Assembly (NCBI GenBank): GCA_016802295.1
Contig: JAESIW010000180.1
Location: 1,615,619 to 1,679,618, forward strand
Direction: 5' to 3'
Source of the DNA: Brachionus rotundiformis
Lineage: Eukaryota > Rotifera > Eurotatoria > Ploima > Brachionidae
Length of the DNA stretch: 64,000 bases
Shown here: positions 61,721-64,000 of the stretch, piece after piece
Position numbering within the stretch: the stretch's first letter is position 1
Layout of the letters: every line of letters begins with the position of its first letter
The notes under the pieces: generated by a model
Told to the model about the DNA's origin: nothing
The model's input: the letters and a program-made list of their open reading frames with translations, nothing else
The model's database searches: none
Translations under genes and position numbers: made by a program

Positions 61721-64000
61721 TTAAAGATCAAAATAGTCAATGGGTTGTTCATTATTTATGTTTTTTGATAAAGATTCCTGATTTAAGTTTGATTCTTCTT
61801 GCTCATCAGTTAAAGCGTAAAAAGCTTTTGATAAAGTTATTGGTTCAGTTTCAGCAACTAAGCTTTTCATATTGGTACTAATTGGATTGGATGCTTTTTT
61901 GTTCAATTGTTTGATGGTAATTTTAGGCATATTGATATGCTTCAGCTTAAGATCGATACTTTTGGAAAGCAATACTGATGGAATAAAACATTTTTCTTTG
62001 TTTCCGTAAAGGGTGACAGTACGATACGGTTCTGGGTCTTCTGATACCGTTTCTATTCCATAATAAGTGGCCAATTCATGAACAAATCTTCTCTCATTAC
62101 TTTTCAGCACTGGCATATAGGCTACTTTTTTTGTCTTATAAAGTCTACATTCATTTACCAAAGCTGCAAATTTTTGTTCTATATTGAATACAAAATCTGG
62201 TTCTTCTCTAGCAAAACTTTTTAAGTATTCATCGTAAATTGGCTGTGGTCTATTCTGGGCTTCGAGTTTAAGCGCCTCATAAATGGCTCGATTTCTTTCC
62301 GCCAACAAACAATCTTCATCACAATCAATTTCGTATCTTTTCTTCATGGTTTCTTCTTTATTAAATGTAGAAACATCAATGGTTTTGTTGGAGAGCATTT
62401 CTTTAAGCTGAGATGCAATATTCTCGAAAACAACAGTTGATTCGGCATACATTTTTTGCATGCATTTAACTTGTTTAGATTTTAAGCCACATTTACACTT
62501 GGCTGTGATAAGCTCTTGGCAAACAGTGTCTGGACAAGCAGTATCTCCATGGCAAACCGAATTGCACAAATGCTCGCAGTGAGGTCTTTTTTTGTTACAT
62601 AACTGTGTACAAATCTGATGTTGTTCATCTACACATTCACCTTTATGGCAAGTTCTTATGCATGTATGCAAACAGTTTGGTAATTGCTTAGCACATGGTT
62701 TTCCGCAGCTAACATCCTTTAAGTGGCAAGGTATGTTGTGTCGAACTTCATGATTTCCCATGCACATTTTTGAGGTCAAAAAAGAACAAGGAGGACAGCT
62801 AGTTTCAAAATGGCAATTATGAGTAACCGGATGATCACATGCATGAACTCTTGTACATGGATGTGGACAATCTAGAGGTTTTGTTCCACATCTAATTGGT
62901 GGATACTGGACAGTTTTGCCACATTCGCATATTCGTTCTTCAAAACTTGCTACTAAACATCGTTTACACGGTCCTCGATGGCATAGGTCTTCACATTTAT
63001 GAATACCACAATTAAGTAACCTGTTGCATATTTGCATACAGATGTGATCTTTGTCATTACAACACACTTCATTACATTGATGTTTACCACATGATTTTTT
63101 CTTTTGACATCGTCTATTGCATAATATTGTCTCGTTTGCTTGACTACACTTTGTTGGGAAAGTCTGCTTGGCGCATTTGCATTTAACTTCAATCATTTTC
63201 TCACATGGCAAACAATCTCCTACATGACATTTATTTTCACATAAATGAACTTCATTTGTATGACTAGAATTGCATGGCAAAATTTTTGAGCATTGCTTTT
63301 CACATGTAGGAACTGGATCTGTGCACTGAGTTCTTATAATTTTTTGACTAATTAACAAAAATTTAATGGGAGTTTGTCCACATGGACAATTGGTTAGCTT
63401 CGAAGGCATCAACATACATGGTTGACATTCGCCTTCGTGACATTTGTTTTCACATCTGTGCTTTTTACAATCAAGAAGTTTATCACAGATACGCTCACAT
63501 TTGAACATGTTATCTTTACTTTCTTTATGTTCACTAGAACCACATTTTATAATTTTTACTTCCTCATGAGAATGGCATTTTATTTCTACGTCTTGATCAC
63601 ACGGCCCACAAGATCCTGCGTGACAAATTTTTTCGCATCTATGAATTGAGCAATTAAGATCTTTGCCACATTCTTCCTGGCATTGTGGCACTTTGCTCGA
63701 GCTACATTTTACTTGAAATTTTGCTTTACCACAATTACAGGTACGGTTAACTACTGCTTCGCATGGAGCACAAGGTCCAGGATGACATATTTCATTGCAT
63801 TTGTGCTTGCATTCCAAGCCCTCTGCTTGATCAGAAACACCCAATGATTTCCCACAAACTTCATTACAACTGTGCGGAATTAACTTCAGCTGATAAAATG
63901 GACGGTTTTCTTTTTCAGGATTAATTTTTTTCCCACAAAAACAAACATATTTATTTGGTACAGTGTTGAAAATTGTTTGGCAACCAGGACAACGCCATTT
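61721..64000 (-). CDS. NFX1: NF-X1-type zinc finger protein, C-terminal 759 residues (partial)
   Basis: NF-X1 proteins are nuclear, bind X-box promoter motifs through repeated Cys/His fingers and are linked to ubiquitin ligase activity through an N-terminal RING. The frame is open to the window edge, so the RING end lies outside. Visible parts, in order: a Cys-rich entry (WRCPGCQTIFNTV, YVCFCGKKINPE), then many NF-X1 fingers of the form H-x-C-x-x-x-C-H-x-G-x-C-x-x-C (for example HKCNEICHPGPCAPC and HKCEDLCHRGPCKRC), then an R3H single-strand nucleic-acid-binding domain (ERRFVHELATYYGIETVSED, about 62005-62095) and a tail of about 75 residues. No intron in 2.28 kb. Intact as far as seen. Confidence 0.95.
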   Translation of the reverse strand, partial: KWRCPGCQTIFNTVPNKYVCFCGKKINPEKENRPFYQLKLIPHSCNEVCGKSLGVSDQAEGLECKHKCNEICHPGPCAPCEAVVNRTCNCGKAKFQVKCSSSKVPQCQEECGKDLNCSIHRCEKICHAGSCGPCDQDVEIKCHSHEEVKIIKCGSSEHKESKDNMFKCERICDKLLDCKKHRCENKCHEGECQPCMLMPSKLTNCPCGQTPIKFLLISQKIIRTQCTDPVPTCEKQCSKILPCNSSHTNEVHLCENKCHVGDCLPCEKMIEVKCKCAKQTFPTKCSQANETILCNRRCQKKKSCGKHQCNEVCCNDKDHICMQICNRLLNCGIHKCEDLCHRGPCKRCLVASFEERICECGKTVQYPPIRCGTKPLDCPHPCTRVHACDHPVTHNCHFETSCPPCSFLTSKMCMGNHEVRHNIPCHLKDVSCGKPCAKQLPNCLHTCIRTCHKGECVDEQHQICTQLCNKKRPHCEHLCNSVCHGDTACPDTVCQELITAKCKCGLKSKQVKCMQKMYAESTVVFENIASQLKEMLSNKTIDVSTFNKEETMKKRYEIDCDEDCLLAERNRAIYEALKLEAQNRPQPIYDEYLKSFAREEPDFVFNIEQKFAALVNECRLYKTKKVAYMPVLKSNERRFVHELATYYGIETVSEDPEPYRTVTLYGNKEKCFIPSVLLSKSIDLKLKHINMPKITIKQLNKKASNPISTNMKSLVAETEPITLSKAFYALTDEQEESNLNQESLSKNINNEQPIDYFDL

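Noticed and set aside
61690..61881. 63-codon plus-strand frame at the NF-X1 3' end
   Set aside because: It is antisense to the end of the NF-X1 reading frame and has no features of its own.
1..64000. CRISPR arrays, bacterial operons or Shine-Dalgarno sites
   Set aside because: The sequence is eukaryotic with spliced genes, and no regularly spaced repeats were seen.
1..64000. tRNA or rRNA genes
   Set aside because: No cloverleaf with T-loop GTTCRAnnC or conserved rRNA sequence was noticed by eye. A covariance-model scan would be needed to exclude them.

Overview
The window looks like nuclear DNA of an animal with a small, extremely AT-rich genome. It has animal gene families (coronin, PRMT7, M1 aminopeptidase, transmembrane adenylyl cyclase, NF-X1, alpha-tubulin), many short GT-AG introns of about 45-60 nt, long AT-rich spacers and a PAN/LamG-type exon. 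The best guess is a monogonont rotifer (Brachionus-like). This is inferred from composition, intron size and gene families, and no species was matched.

Layout. 0.2-2.5 kb: coronin (-). 5.2-5.9 kb: an isolated LamG exon (-). 7.2-11.5 kb: a complete 18-exon M1 aminopeptidase (+). 12.2-14.6 kb: a complete 7-exon PRMT7 (+). 14.75-15.3 kb: a 95-residue secreted peptide precursor (-). 16.9-21.4 kb: a divergent GPAT-family gene (+) that appears to have lost both catalytic motifs. 22.6-46.5 kb: three nearly identical intronless alpha-tubulin genes (+). The spacers between them hold a 5'-truncated LINE, two Tc1/mariner-type transposase wrecks, at least two Ty3/gypsy-type wrecks, a gag remnant, an LTR-like stretch with a possible env-like ORF, a 120-bp hairpin and a gene of unknown function. 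47-53.7 kb: a transmembrane adenylyl cyclase of the ADCY2/4/7 type (-). 53.7-61.7 kb: about 8 kb with no coding signal except a probable 0.5-kb MITE. 61.7-64 kb: the 3' part of an NF-X1 gene (-), running off the window.

The housekeeping genes look functionally unrelated to one another. The tubulin cluster is the dynamic part. Copies 1 and 2 share a 3' flank, copies 1 and 3 share a 5' flank with a heat-shock-element-like block, and the coding regions are almost identical, as expected from recent duplication plus gene conversion among transposon-rich spacers. The most unusual single gene is the GPAT-like one. It keeps the fold landmarks but has Ser for His in the HX4D motif and lacks the block that normally carries EGTRSR, so it is a candidate pseudoenzyme. 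The small secreted precursor and the unknown gene at 27.9-29.2 kb also deserve follow-up.

Exon borders were joined by hand from GT/AG sites and reading phase, without transcript data.
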